A DNA stretch of 64,000 bases from Symsagittifera roscoffensis (Eukaryota; Xenacoelomorpha; Acoela; Convolutidae). The position numbers were made by a program, and so were the translations under genes. Shown here piece after piece: positions 22,100-34,266 of the stretch. Below the pieces are notes generated by a model. That model saw nothing but the letters and a program-made list of their open reading frames with translations. It was not told the DNA's origin and searched no databases. Each line of letters starts with the position of its first letter. Positions within the stretch are counted from its first letter, which is position 1. The stretch lies in the NCBI RefSeq assembly GCF_963678635.1, contig NC_087066.1:21609996-21673995 (forward strand). The letters are read 5' to 3'.

Positions 22100-22951
22100 T
22101 AAAGGAGAGTTCCTTGTTCCTGAAACCATCGCGCGTTCTTCTTCGTGTGAGTTCTGATATTTCTCGTCGTTATTTTACTTTTCGCAGATCCTGTAGCTCG
22201 CCTCGAAGCATTTTGCTAGACGTTCGCTGAGGAACTGAATGAAACATTTTGGGCAATGGAGGATGAAATGTTCTAAAATTTTTGGAAAAATAATGAAAAA
22301 ATGGGAGTATAGAGACGTGTTCTATGCTCATCGTCCAAAATTTTTGTTTCTGTTCCTGCTGGCAAATAACATTTTCATGGAACTGAAACTCTGTTTTTGC
22401 AATATCTCAGCAAATCAACTGTTTTTAGAGTAATATCAATGAGTAAAAAATTAGAAGGAATAGATGTTGCATCATGATACCACTCTTTCAGTTGAGATCC
22501 TAGACCTAGTTCTTGACTTAGTGTGTTGATTTATAAAACATCTCTCGGTGACTTGAAGATTTTGTAACTCTACATCTCCTCCGAAATTGATTTGTTGAAA
22601 CAAATTCATCATAGTATATAATTCAATCAGTCTCTTTTGTCTTCCAGCTGTAGCGATTTTTACAAACTGCTTAGTTTTAAAAATTTCTTCACATGAGTCA
22701 TCAAATACTTACAGGTTGATAATGTTAATAAAAATAGAAAATTAGAAAATTTTATGAAATTTGGGTTGACATGTACAACTTTTTATCCTATCAAAATAGG
22801 ATGCAAATTTCCACATCCACTTCCACCAACTAGCGAAACAAAAACTCTTTCTGTGTTAGAAATTATTTTATTCATAGCTTTGGAGAAGGTAAAATATAAC
22901 CGACTGTATTTGATCAAATTGCTACCCAAACTGTTGTTTCTTCACATGTAG
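22100..22951 (-). pseudogene. Polinton-type ATPase fragment, unit C
   Basis: P-loop-like block near 22840 (FVSLVGGSGCGN), FDDSCEEI, and tail KMFHSVPQRT as in the other copies. Unit C lacks about 10 bases near 22560 that A and B have, and one T of a homopolymer near 22212, so the tail frame is broken. Confidence 0.5.
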
Positions 22952-23225
22952 TAGATAACATAATTCGAACGATTGCCCATGTTAGTATTAAAACTATGAC
23001 AAACAATTGGCATAGAAAAACTAAAAAAGATCTGTTATAAGTATGTTGAAATAAACTTCCATGAGTTTCTGTTCATGATTCTCACCATCAAAATTAAAAA
23101 TTCCTAAATTTAATTGCTTGCCACTTTCATCACCCATCTCAACGTTGGAACGAAAAATTGATAAGGATTATTAATTAAATTTGAAGAACACAAGATAATT
23201 CAAAGTGATTTATATGATTTAAAAT

Positions 23226-23447
23226 TTAATTAAAAAACATCAAGTCCAGGTTCCTTATGCAAATGCATTTCTTTCTGCACAGTGAAGAGTTTTGCATGAC
23301 AAACTGGGTAGTTGCTACACCTCCAATCTGTTTCTCATCTTTAAAAATTAATTTTTGAAACTTGGGGCGTGCGTGGTCAACCAAGTTTACAATCTTTGTT
23401 TCCAAAATTTCTGACAGATTTTTCACATTTTTCCTAACCTTTTGCAA
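23226..23447 (-). pseudogene. Cys/His segment, unit C
   Basis: 73 codons, ARPKFQKLIFKDEKQIGG, homologous to units A and B. The CHAKLF block is in a neighbouring frame. Confidence 0.4.
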
Positions 23448-24498
23448 AAAACTTCGTTGCTGGACATTTTAATTTTTTTTAAATTTTTTCCAGCCCAGTA
23501 TACTTCTCATAACCACTGCTTCAATTGATTCTATGAATATGTACACCAAGCAGATTGAGATGTTGCTTTGATTTTTTGTGAGGAAGAAAAGAATATCCCA
23601 CAGTTTGTACATTTTTATAAACTCTTAACTCTTTTGTTTTCAATAAAACAACATCCCAAATAATCAGACTGATGATATTAATTATTTTCGCTGACGTTTT
23701 AGGGTAAAATAACTAACAAACGAACAATGCATATAATTTTTAGCCAAAGTTTATATATATACACAGAAACTCAATCAAGTGACGAGGCCAAGAAAACAAA
23801 AAATAGAAAGTCTAGTTAAAGTTTAACAAAAATCAGGTTCCTTATGCGCAGTATACGTCACAGTCTTCGTAATTTGTAAAATAAATTCCGTATCCAGTTA
23901 GACCCCAAAAGTAAATTTACAGGTACAAAGAAGGTAATTTGATGAACAGCACTGCTTAATTAAATCAAAATTTCTGAAAGTTTCATTCAATTTCCGAATA
24001 TTCGTTTTCTACAGTGCTTTCGTCAATTTTGATACAATTTTTTCAAATGTTTCTACATAGGACAAAATCGGGGGGATAAAATCATCCACTTAATCATACT
24101 CTTCTTTTTCTAGCTCAATTAGTGATTGTTTTTCAAATTTTTTTCCTACAATATTCTATAAGATCTTTGTTAAATATCTGAACAACAGCTTAGAAAATTT
24201 TACGTCTTCCTTCGTGCAAAGTCCAATCAAATAGCGAATTTTGTGATTGTGTATCTAAATCATGCAATGTTACTAAAGATGAGATTCTAAACTGTTAGCA
24301 AAAATTTCTGGAACTTTACTTGTAAAACTATATGAAAGAGTCCAATTTATTTTTGAAGCTCTAAAACTAGTTTTTATTTTGAAGCTTACCAAAAAACATG
24401 TTCCAATTCACACTGCTCGGCTCAAAGAATTTCTAAGAAAATTTTTTTAGAAGAGGAAGATTTGAAATTCATGTCTATAATAACATCACTCAACAACA

Positions 24499-24810
24499 TT
24501 ACTGAACATTGCAGTTCTCAACAAACATAAAGTATCCCAAGACTTGGGCGAGTTCACTGATTTCGCATAAAATGAAGCTGACATAGGCAACTTGTTCCAA
24601 GACTTCATTCTCCTTGGCAGTGAAGAGTCGAATGTTAATGAAGGGTGGCTTTTTCACACTGTACTTGTTGGTTGTCACACACACCCTTTTCTTCTTGTAT
24701 GTTGCTATGTCATACACCACATGACAGTTCGCAAGCTCCTGCTCCATGGTTGAATATTTGTCAGAATATGGTCTCCAATAGAGGAACGAGTCCAAGGTTT
24801 TCAGTATCAT
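24499..24810 (-). CDS. Unrecognised conserved ORF, unit C
   Basis: 103 codons, start MILKTLDSFLYWRPYSDKYS, then CHVVYDIATYKKKRVCVTT and KKPPFINIRLFTAKENEVLE. Copy of the protein at 16692-16955 with a longer, probably more original N-terminus. No function assigned. Confidence 0.45.
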   Translation of the reverse strand: MILKTLDSFLYWRPYSDKYSTMEQELANCHVVYDIATYKKKRVCVTTNKYSVKKPPFINIRLFTAKENEVLEQVAYVSFILCEISELAQVLGYFMFVENCNVQ

Positions 24811-25937
24811 GATTAACAGTACTCCATATTGCTAATATCTTTTTTCCTTCTTTTTTGCCATATAGACTGGCTAGAATTTTTCGATTTGTCCCGATTCATT
24901 TTTCTCTAGTAATTGGAAGCAAGGTTCAAAGTAGGTTTTTCCGTTGTAGCGTTTTTAGGACCAAGAAATCAATTCTATTTTGATTTTTAGCAATTTCAAT
25001 ATAGCTGGGAAAGGATAATTTTTCGCGAATACTATTTTGATTTCAGACTCAGAGCCAACTCATCAATAATAGATATTTCGAAATAATGATATTTGGATAA
25101 ACATAGAAAAAAAGAATTGTAGGTGACTCAAGGAATATTCTAACTAATGTATTATTTTTTTCTAAGGAATAGTGAGTAGGTGATGGTCCAAGTATGGACA
25201 TTGGGTGGGTGCTAAAAAACTATATAGGCAATTCATTATAGATAATAAAAACCATTTTCATCAAAAAATTGGTAATGGCATCTGCTATGTGTCAAACATA
25301 TACCACTTTTTAATCAAAATACAATTCAAAATCTCTTTTATCTCTCTCATAAAACTTTTATGAAAAATTCATTGTCATTCAAGACTACTGTGTATCTAAA
25401 CATTCATCACTCTGCCCAGTGAAAAATTAATCGAATCATTCTAATCGAATCAATCAAATTTTGCATAGATTAGATAATTAACAATTCACTTATCAACTTG
25501 TCGACTGTATGTATACTTTATACAAGTACAAATTTTTTCCAATATTGTTTGACCAAGTGGTGAACTGTTCTATCAACTGAATCGTGCAATCCAACCCAAC
25601 TTCAAACGTAGGATAGCGGAAAAACTACTTAGCGTTCTCAGCTCTGACCAGCAGCTTGCGTCTACCCAGACTCTTGGATCAACTTTTTCGAAAGGATTCG
25701 AAAATATTATAGTTCAAGGTATGAGTCTGATTTGTGAAAATTTTCCATTGTTTCCTTGATGGTTGTGGTTCTGTAAACAGTGAGCGTGTCACTTTTTCTA
25801 ACAATAATTGAAGATTTGTTCAAAAAAATTTTGTCAAAATTGGTTTGATTCCAACTTTAATGCGCGCAAAATTTTACTCAGAGTTTGTTTGTAAGATGCA
25901 AGTTTTTATTTGATTGTTTCAACAAGTTTGCAAAAAT

Positions 25938-26340
25938 TTAAAACTTTTTTACACGATGCAACAATTGTTTTGCCTCTTCGATGGTAATAGGCTTCTCCAC
26001 AGATCCTTCTTCTTCCAAGGGAAAGAGGAAATTGTTAACAGGTTGAGCCTTATATCTGTAACCAGGGCTCTCAGGATAGTCCATCACAATTTGTTCTGCA
26101 ATCTGTGACATCAATTCCATCGTTCCAAACTAATTTTGGGTGATGCGAACCTGCATCTGGTGATGTTCTCTGAAGTCTCTCCTCAGGATTTCAATCATGT
26201 AACACACTTAATTTGGGACATCCATTTGAATCAAGAAAATCCCAGAGACTGACTCGAAAACCTTGATTGTCATCCTTTCTCGTAAAAACTCGACCGAGAT
26301 GTGAAGTTGCTATTCTGAACGGAGAAGATCATCTGAGAAA
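25938..26340 (-). pseudogene. Unknown coding segment, minus strand
   Basis: One frame reads through about 130 codons with only two stops: HISVEFLRERMTIKVFES, FLIQMDVPN, stop, VCYMIEILRRDFREHHQMQV, stop, then MELMSQIAEQIVMDYPESPG and EEAKQLLHRVKKF. The last 12 codons lie in unit C and are lost in unit A. The composition is clearly protein-like. It is probably another gene of the Polinton-like element; no family recognised. Confidence 0.4.
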
Positions 26341-27312
26341 AAAGTTACTGAGTAAAGGAGTATTGAACAATGAATATGATGACTGATTCAGAGCTGATAC
26401 AGCAGCTAGTGGACGGCAGTTAAGTTAAAAATAAAATGATTTTTACTTAGGATTGAGTGGTAGCGTCACCTCAAATGTGTGAGTTAAACCAATCAGAATA
26501 GAATTTCCGTATATGAACAATAGTCGTATCCAAACAGAATTCAGCTTCTTTTTATGAAAATTTTGATAAAAAGTTGTATCCATTCAGAAACAGAATTACA
26601 TTTAAGGTGTTTCTGACAATTTCTTGTTTCCAATTATTAAAAAAATGTTCATTTATCTTAGGTTGTCGTATCTAATCAGAAGAGGTTTTTAAGGAATCAA
26701 ATCTTTGAAATATGGTAAAATCTACACGAAAGAAATTGCCAAAATAATTGACCACAGGTTGCTTGCTGTAAAAAGTAGAAAAATTGCCAATATAAAATAA
26801 CAAAAGAAAAAAATTTCAAAAAACAGCAATTTGAAAATTAGCAAACTACAATTCAAGGTTTATCTGGATAGTTTTAGAGTTTTTGAAAGAAGTTTTTGTA
26901 GAATGGCGATGACTTCATTGCCTTAAAAGGATAATTGCGCAGACGATGACGTCATTATTTGTATAAAAACGCTTATTTTATTGCGTTAAATTATTACTCT
27001 TGTTTGCCAATCAGAAAGAATCAATTGAATTTTACCTCAAATTTTACATTTCGTTCATTCGCAAAAAGAAAAAATAGGTAGTTTCATTAATTCAATTGGT
27101 ACTTTAAATGATTCAATTCGGATTATTTTCAAAGTCCCAGTTTAATTTTTTCTTTGCCCTTAACCGCAACGAGAAAAATAAGTGTAGGGATATTGGACTT
27201 ATGTACAATCGCCACAACGCAGCTCGACACCGGAAAATTGTTCTAACGGAGTAATTTCTTGTCCTGATTGTAAGTATTTTACTTACAATCAACAATAATT
27301 GAACTATCATAA
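26341..27312. other. AT-rich intergenic region upstream of DNA polymerase
   Basis: No coding region supported. It separates divergent frames (unknown gene to the left on minus, polymerase to the right on plus), so it may hold promoters for both. Confidence 0.4.
26947..26968 (+). promoter_or_regulatory. CRE palindrome plus TATA box
   Basis: TGACGTCA at 26947-26954 followed 7 bases later by TATAAAA at 26962. Placed about 350 bases before the polymerase frame. It could be a promoter of the element; chance occurrence of the TATA in AT-rich DNA is likely enough to keep confidence low. Confidence 0.3.
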
Positions 27313-30300
27313 GATCAAGAAACCTTACTGAGTTCCAAGCAGTCGAAGGTGTGTTCTTCTTGTGAACAGGAATTCCCAAGTTACTGCTCTCTCCAACAAC
27401 ATCTGAGAAAGGAACGTGGAGCTGATCAGCGGAGATCTAGTGATACGGTGGCTGACTTAAACAAAATAGCGGAAGAGGAAAGTGAGAATAGAGAAAAACG
27501 CAAAAAGGAGTTCAGCGCTTGCCAAATTTTTCTAGTGGATACGTAGATGGAAAATCGAAGACATAAGGTTTTTATTTTCCAAATGTCCAAGCTAGATACT
27601 GAAATAAATAACGAGAAACTCGAAGAAATCTTCAACAAATCGATTCCGGCGCTTAAATCAACCTTGCTCTGGGTTCTGTTCTTCGAATTTTTGAGGCTGG
27701 TGCATTTCGATATTTCTTCGCCCATTAAAATAATTCTTTGGTTGAAAATCCCTTTTGCTCTGTACTATAGCAGACTTGATAACAGTTCATGGGAAAGCAA
27801 AAATACTGATATTGTGGAGCAATGTACCCAAGCACGTCAAACGACAAAGTGGCGATTCAAGTTGATCACAAATGCGAACTGGAATGTCCGGACTCGACAT
27901 ACGAAAGTGAACTGTCTTCTATCGATCAAAGTCAGCAAACCATACAAAGATCATTCAAGTCTTTTCTGCGAAATGACCATGTATATGAAGGGACAGATTG
28001 AGCTCGACTTTTACACTTCTAGATGCTCTACAGAGTTCATAACAAAGTGTGGTTATGATACTAAAATTTTTCGTGGAGTTTCCGTTGAAGACTGACTTGC
28101 TTGTTGTCGAGGAAATTGTGCAAAAAAACTTCCTTTTACAAGATTTTGATGTACAAGAAGGAGATCACGTGGGAGAAATGGCTCGTCGAAAAATTGGAAG
28201 ATTTTCATTTTCTCAACAATCATTTCATTCATACAAATGATATAGATAGTTTTTTCAAGTGTTTTCAGTGCATCAGCTGTGATAGATTTATCAATAGGTC
28301 GGACAATTTCAATGGACATCCTATCTTATGACTTGTAAAGATCGAGTGCAACCCATTTATCCAAAAGTTGTATATACACTTCGAAACACGCACTTCGTAA
28401 AGTTAGAAGGTTTCAATATCCCAATTTAGAAAGATAATAAACTTTCCAACAACCTAGCCATTTTCGATTTTGAGTCAAAATATGTTCCAACAGCAAACGA
28501 ACTGAAAACTAACCAAACAACAACTTGGTTTGGAAAACAAGTTCCTGTATCAGACTCTCGATTATCGAATCTGATTGATGAATCCATCTTTTTGTAAAAC
28601 AAAGATCCACAGAATTTGACAATTGATTTTGTAAGCAACCTCGAACTGTTGCCTGAAAAAAGCGAGCTGGAGGCGAGAACAAAGTTTCAAGAGATTGAAG
28701 TAGCTGTCAATGAACGAATAAAAAAGACTTTTTTTGATCAGCTAATTGAACGAGGTGAAGTTTATTCAACTAACAGGTTCGATTACGAAGACGAATACAT
28801 TGAAGATTTGGAAGAAGCAGATATGTCAACACGACTCTTGCAAATTCAGAAAAATCAACTCATCGATTTGAAACACCATCTGGAGATTTATGTAAATACT
28901 TTATCTAATTTTGGATTTAACAGCGGGTTGTTAAAGCTAGCGAAACGAAAAGATTCTTCCCCTTTGAGTCTTTTGACAACCCAGACAAGCTTGTTTATCT
29001 AGAATTACCACTATGAAGCTTTTTCAGTAAAGACAGAAGCAAGAATACTCTAGACAAAAACTTCGTTGATTATGCGACGCTGAGAAAGAGTGGGTTTGAC
29101 GAACAACAAGCACTGAAAAAGCTTCAAATCAAGACTGTGTCTCCATCTGGTTTGGATAATTACAATTACTACGAGAGACTTGGAAGAATAACGGAATGAC
29201 TGTGTTCAAAGACTTTGAGTGGTACAATAACAAGGATTTAGTTCCAACCCTGGGAGCAATGCAATTAATGACTCAATTTTATTCGTACAAGGGGATAGAT
29301 TTTCTAAAACTTGGATGTACTCGTCCGAATCTAGCAAACATATGTTTACATAAACCTACAAATTACAAGTATTATCCATTTTGCGAAATTGAAAAAGATT
29401 TGTGTCAAAAATTACAAGAAGACATGACCGGTGGGCCTTCCATTGTGTTCACTGGAAAAGTTGTAGTTAATGAAATGTTTGTAGATCAATCCTTGGAATT
29501 GATGCACGTCAGCTCTATCCCTTCTCAATGTGTCAAGATATGCCTGTACACGAGATGGGAGTTTGGAACTGAGATTCAGAATTCAAAACTAAACATTAAT
29601 TGAACTCGCAATTTTGAGAACATGGTCATGTCTTTTTACCAGGAAAAAAAGACCAAAATGTAAAATTGAGAGCTTTTTTACATCTGAAAAGCAGAAAAAA
29701 TTGACTGTTTTAATGTGGACCGTAATTGTGATCACTGTAAAACAGTGTTCGAAGCAATGGGATGTTACTAATACTTCTGTTCCTGTCAAGAAGCTCGTCC
29801 CTCCTTAACCGATCAGGATATTGAACGAGGTAATAAGAAGAGCGAGATGAATGATATCAGACGGGAAAATTTAAAAAGAGAAAGGATACAAAGTTGAAGA
29901 ATTGTGGGAGTGATGGGAAAATTTCAAAACCGGTGACACGATCAAAAAACACGTCAAAACTCACTTTTTCTAAGAACAACCATTTTGTACAGTTATCTTT
30001 TTAGCAAAAATGAAAGATGGATCTCTTTTCGGATATGTTCAGTGCGATTTAATTGTTTCAGAGGAACTAAAATCAAAATTTGCCAACTTACCTCCAGGTT
30101 TCAAAAACACCGAAGTTGGAAGAAATGATATTGGAGACTACATGAAAAACTATGCAATCGAGAAGGAATGGTTAAAACATCCTCAGAGAATGTTATTATC
30201 TAGTTTCAAGCTAGAAAATGAAAGAATTATAACCGTTCTCTTGAATTTTTATTTGGAGTTTGGCTTGCAGTTTACCAAAATTTACCGTTTTGTTCAGTAC

Positions 30301-31210
30301 TCTCTTCAGAAAAATTTTAATAATTTTTTACAGTTAGTGATTCATGCTAGAAAAGAAGGAGATGAAAACCCTTTATCAGGAGTTATAGCAGAAACAAATT
30401 TTTTTTGAGCATTTCTTAGTATGGATATCAGATCATGGATAGATCCAGGCATGAATTCACAAAATAACTGAACGAGAAAAAAACTCATAAGGCAACTAAT
30501 GAACCACTGTTTGAAAGACTGAACACAGTCGATGAAGTTCTATATGAGGTTGAAATGCTGAAAACAGCCATTGAGCACCAAGAACGCATCATTGTTGGAC
30601 TTTTCTTACTTCAGAATGCAAAGTTAAGAATATTGGAGCTGTACTACAACTTTTTTGACAAGTTCTGTGATGTAAAAAACATTTGAAGAGTTGAACATGG
30701 ACACACTTTCACTTTACCTAGCACTTGCTGAAGAAAATTTATCAGACTGTAACCATCGGATAAGAGAGAGCTGCTTGGGAAAAGTGAGAGAAAATGAATG
30801 CAGTGACCTGTTTTCTTTCCTCGAACGTGCGTTGCAGTACGCATAAAACGCATGATGAGGGGGAGCCGTGGTTTTTCAAACCGGAACTTAGATGTACATA
30901 AAGGCTATGTTTGTGTGGCAAGACATATTGCTGCTATGAAAACAAGTCAAATATATTCAAATTCAGTAGTGAAGGTTTGAACAAACGAGTTCTAGGAGAT
31001 TCTGGAGACGAACGAATGTCAAAGTACAGGAGAGTGCTCGATAAAGCAATCAACCTACCATATACAATCAGAGAATTCAGAACCGTAAGCCATATAGTGG
31101 CCACATATGGGCAAACAAAAAGGACTAATGATTTTTATCCAAAAAGACAAGTTCAAGATGATGAAATTCACAAAAAAAACAATGGATTTATAAGAGATGA
31201 TGCATTGTAA
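27313..31210 (+). pseudogene. Polinton-like family B DNA polymerase, broken
   Basis: Blocks in one order over 3.9 kb: an N-terminal C2H2-like finger (CSSCEQEF, 27349); EQCTQARQTTKWRFKLITN (27820); a second Cys finger CFQCISCDRF (28262); exonuclease Exo I IFDFES (28461); FGFNSG (28910; Exo II-like); WYNNKDLVPTLGAM (29220) and TGGPSIVFTG (29427); a Cys-rich insert near 29720-29800; LFGYVQCDLIV (30028) and NFYLEFGLQFTKIY (30247); LRILELYYNFFDKF (30630); motif C, DTLS (30700) where DTDS is expected; and the C-terminal KTYCCYENK and FYPKRQ. This matches polymerases of the DNA_pol_B_2 type. At least ten frameshifts and stops. The KxxxNSxYG motif B is missing or illegible after 30400. Copying DNA is its known role. 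Confidence 0.7.
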
Positions 31211-31530
31211 AAGTTTGTTATGAATTGAAGCCATCATGTATTAAACTTACATACGATGTAGTGTCTTGTTGGTTTTTTATTATAAAATTGCGGTAAACTT
31301 AAAATACGACGTAGTGATGTATATATTTTCTTGGTAATTTAAATTTTTCTAAGAAAACTCAACTTTTTGATGGTTCAGCAGGTTTCAGCCTAGTTCCAGG
31401 TAGATCGAACATTGTTTTAGAAAGTAGGATTCAATAAAACAGTTAATACATCAAAGCTTTTGCCCAATTTACCATTGACTTACCATAAACCAAAAAACAA
31501 ATACCTTAATCCTCAACCTACAGGTAATTA
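31211..31530. other. Spacer before second pol
   Basis: AT-rich, no gene seen. PGRSNIVLES near 31407 may be the tail of the sequence preceding the RT. No LTR was found between the DNA polymerase relic and the RT, so the 5' end of the second Ty3/gypsy copy is missing. Confidence 0.4.
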
Positions 31531-32470
31531 GTGTTTGATATTCAGCATTTAGATAACGCGCGCCGAAACTTTTGCGACAAAATTGGACAGTTCCCCACAA
31601 AACCCAAAAAAACGTTGTTCTTACCATTCTCTTACCATCACACAAACCATAAGAACGTTATAAATTTTTTTACCTACCTTTATTCATGGAGAAACATGTT
31701 CCCTATCTTAACACATAGCTTGCATGATGTTATATTCCGTATCTTAAAACATGAAGGCTTGCCAGGGGCCCCCACTTCTCCTCACGCTTTTACTAATGTC
31801 ATGGCTAAGAAGAAAGGAGGACAACAGAGATTCTGTTTCGAGTTTCGCTACCTCAACGTACTGACCAGAAGGGAAGCTTCTCAGATTTCAGGCATAGATG
31901 ATAGCCTGTCGAAACACCGTTTTTTCTACCAGTTTTAGTCTAAATTCTTCCTTTTGATAAGTTCTCCTATGAAAACAAGACAAAGAAAAGACCGGTTTTG
32001 CGCGCTGGTTGGGCTTCTACCAGTGGAAGTGGATACTTTTTCAAGGAGCGACCTTTCAAAGACTGAAGCTCAGGCCTTGACTTGTGTAACAAAGAAGTAT
32101 GGGAACCTCGTAATGTGCTATATAGATGGTGAAGTAATAATGACACCCACCTTGACCGACCATTTTGAAAAAATTGATGAAACTATCGACTGTATGAAGA
32201 GAATTGGCTTGAAATGCAAACCCTTGAAATGCGAAACACTCAGGGACTCGATAGAGTACTTTTGAAGAACGATAGATACGCATGGCATGAGGCCAGATCC
32301 TGATGTGGTGGAAATGGTATTAACAGTGAAGGCCCCCAGAACAGGCAGGCAGCTGACGAGCTTCCCATTATTTGTGAATTACTACCGGAGCTCACAAAAG
32401 GATACGCAGATAAAGTTTCTCCGATCCGCAGCTGATGCGAATCAAGGGAAAGAAGTTCGAGTGGAATGAA
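31531..32470 (+). pseudogene. Ty3/gypsy reverse transcriptase, locus 2
   Basis: Reads VMAKKKGGQQRFCFEFRYLN and IDDSLSKH (31800-31912), then after frameshifts FCALVGLLPVEV, NLVMCYIDGEVIMTP (32105), HFEKIDETIDCMKRIGLKCK and GMRPDPDVVEMVLTVKAP with LFVNYYRS. This is the fingers-to-thumb succession of Ty3/gypsy RT. Motif C is YIDG instead of YIDD, and motif A (D-x-x-x-x-F) has been lost near 31930, so it cannot be active. Confidence 0.8.
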
Positions 32471-32755
32471 GGAGCTCAGAAAGCTTTCGAGAACATAGAG
32501 CTGTGCGAGGAGCCAGTGCCAAGCATATCCACAGAGAAAGGCATGTATGTTCTCGACACTTAGGCTTGTGTTTTTGCCACTTTCGGAATACTGCATCAGA
32601 AACAAGAATGGATTGGGAGAACAGTTCTCCATTCCAAAGCATATGAAAGTAAAATACTAAGCAAAGCTTTTGGCTCACCATATTTCATCTCATCTTCGCG
32701 GTAGTCACGTTCATTGAGAAATATTGCGCCTATTTAAGGAGCGCTCCCTTTAAAC
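32471..32755 (+). pseudogene. RNase H start, locus 2
   Basis: WNEGAQKAFENIELCEEPVP, MYVLDT, then FATFGILHQKQEWIGRTVLH (32455-32640): the RT-RNase H junction and first RNase H strands. The first Asp is kept (LDT) but a TAG follows at the next codons. Confidence 0.7.
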
Positions 32756-34266
32756 TGCTGGTGGACAATCGCGTCTTATCCTGGTTGGTAACTTGTAAAA
32801 CGTATTACTTCGTTGAAACGTACACGATGGACCAAAGTTGTATGGGTCGTTGGATAATTAGGCTGGAGGGCTAATTTTTGATAAATGGCACAAGATAAGT
32901 GACAAGCACCAGAATGCTGACAGTCTCAACAAAGAGACTGAGTTTTATGAGAGATTGGAACAGAAGCCAGCCCATCGGGCGGATATCAATGCCGGATTCT
33001 CGTTTCTGGACAAAGAGACATACGAGGTACTTCCTTCGATGAGATGGTTGGATGAGTCAGAACATCCTGTACCGTGACACTCTAAATTACCGGTAGCAAA
33101 GGCGGCAGAAATTTAGAACTTGTCTAAGAAAGATCCGGTATCCTTGGATCAGTTGCTATGCTCAATCCTGGTTCAAAACTTGGGCTGTCTAGCATAAACA
33201 AAAATAGCCTCTCCTTGCTATACGAAACAGTGAAAGTCATTGCAGCGTTGATGCGGATGCTAGGTGTATTGTTAGAAAGAGAAGTAAACAGCGATGATCC
33301 GAATGTACGGCAGTGATGACGTCGCTATTGGTCAGTGAGAAAGAACGGCTAAACCATCAAAACGTCAGCATGGCGGAAATTGAAAGTGATTCTAGGTCTC
33401 CTCAGTTCTTCAAAGCATTTTGATGAGAATTTCATACCAGACAAACAAGCAAGAGGGCAGTCACTTTGAAGACGTGGGTGGAGAAAACCCGGTAGATAAA
33501 AATTTTTCCGGAGCTTAAATGGACGAGTAGATCAAATACGTCAGTTTCTGCCATGGAGACGTGCTCCGCATCAGACACATCTGCCGAAGATATCTCGAAG
33601 ATATTGGAGGCTGATGCATAATCAGGCAGTAATGCGAGCATGGGATCTCAGGTATCGGAGTTGGCGACTCGCACAATGCTGGTGGAGACTCGGGCAAGAA
33701 ACTTAGACAAAGAGGTGCATCAATACCCTGACAGAAATCTGTATCTTTTCCCGAGTGAAAGAGTCTTTGACAACGCAACAGATGACTTGGAGATGATAGC
33801 GCTGTCGAAACGTTTGTTGATCCTGTCACCACAGCCTCGAGCAATCAGAGTTGACCTAGAGCCATTTGAGCAGAAGACAAAGCCATTAACAACGATTTGA
33901 TGAGATAAGACGGAAGATGACGCACATCAGCCCGATGAGATGAACAGTCAGCTTAGGTTCATGAAGACATACTTGAAGCCGAGGTATAGACTCCCGGACT
34001 TACTAAGAGCGAAAAGGAATGACCGTATGTCGAGTAGTTTGAGTAGTTGAATCGAAAATAGAGCACAAGATGGAGGGTTGTATCTGGACAAGGAAAGGAT
34101 TTTTGCCTGCAAAAGGAGAAAAGATGACAAGCTTCTGTACAAGTAAAACGCGATAGTGTTGCCGCAACCCTTTCAAACCGAAAAATTATTCAGATCACAT
34201 GACCAGAGGGTGCAACAGGGAATTGATAAGGTGTACCAGAGCATCTTGGTACACCCCAACTTGAAA
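32756..34266 (+). repeat. Tandem duplication in pol, first copy
   Basis: 1511 bp starting TGCTGGTGGACAA, repeated directly at 34267. It carries the RNase H end (MGRWIIRLEG near 32850), the linker (GFSFLDKETYE, MRWLDESEHP), LLVETRARNLDKEVHQYP (33680), and the start of the integrase zinc region (HDQRVQQGIDKVYQ, 34198). Several small indels distinguish the copies. Confidence 0.85.

Larger units (their letters stand above)
21372..25975 (-). repeat. Large repeat unit C
   Basis: Second full copy of the A unit. It is the only copy that continues past 25975 into further coding sequence (minus-strand frame 26340-25938), so it probably keeps the original context of the Polinton-like element. Confidence 0.75.
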
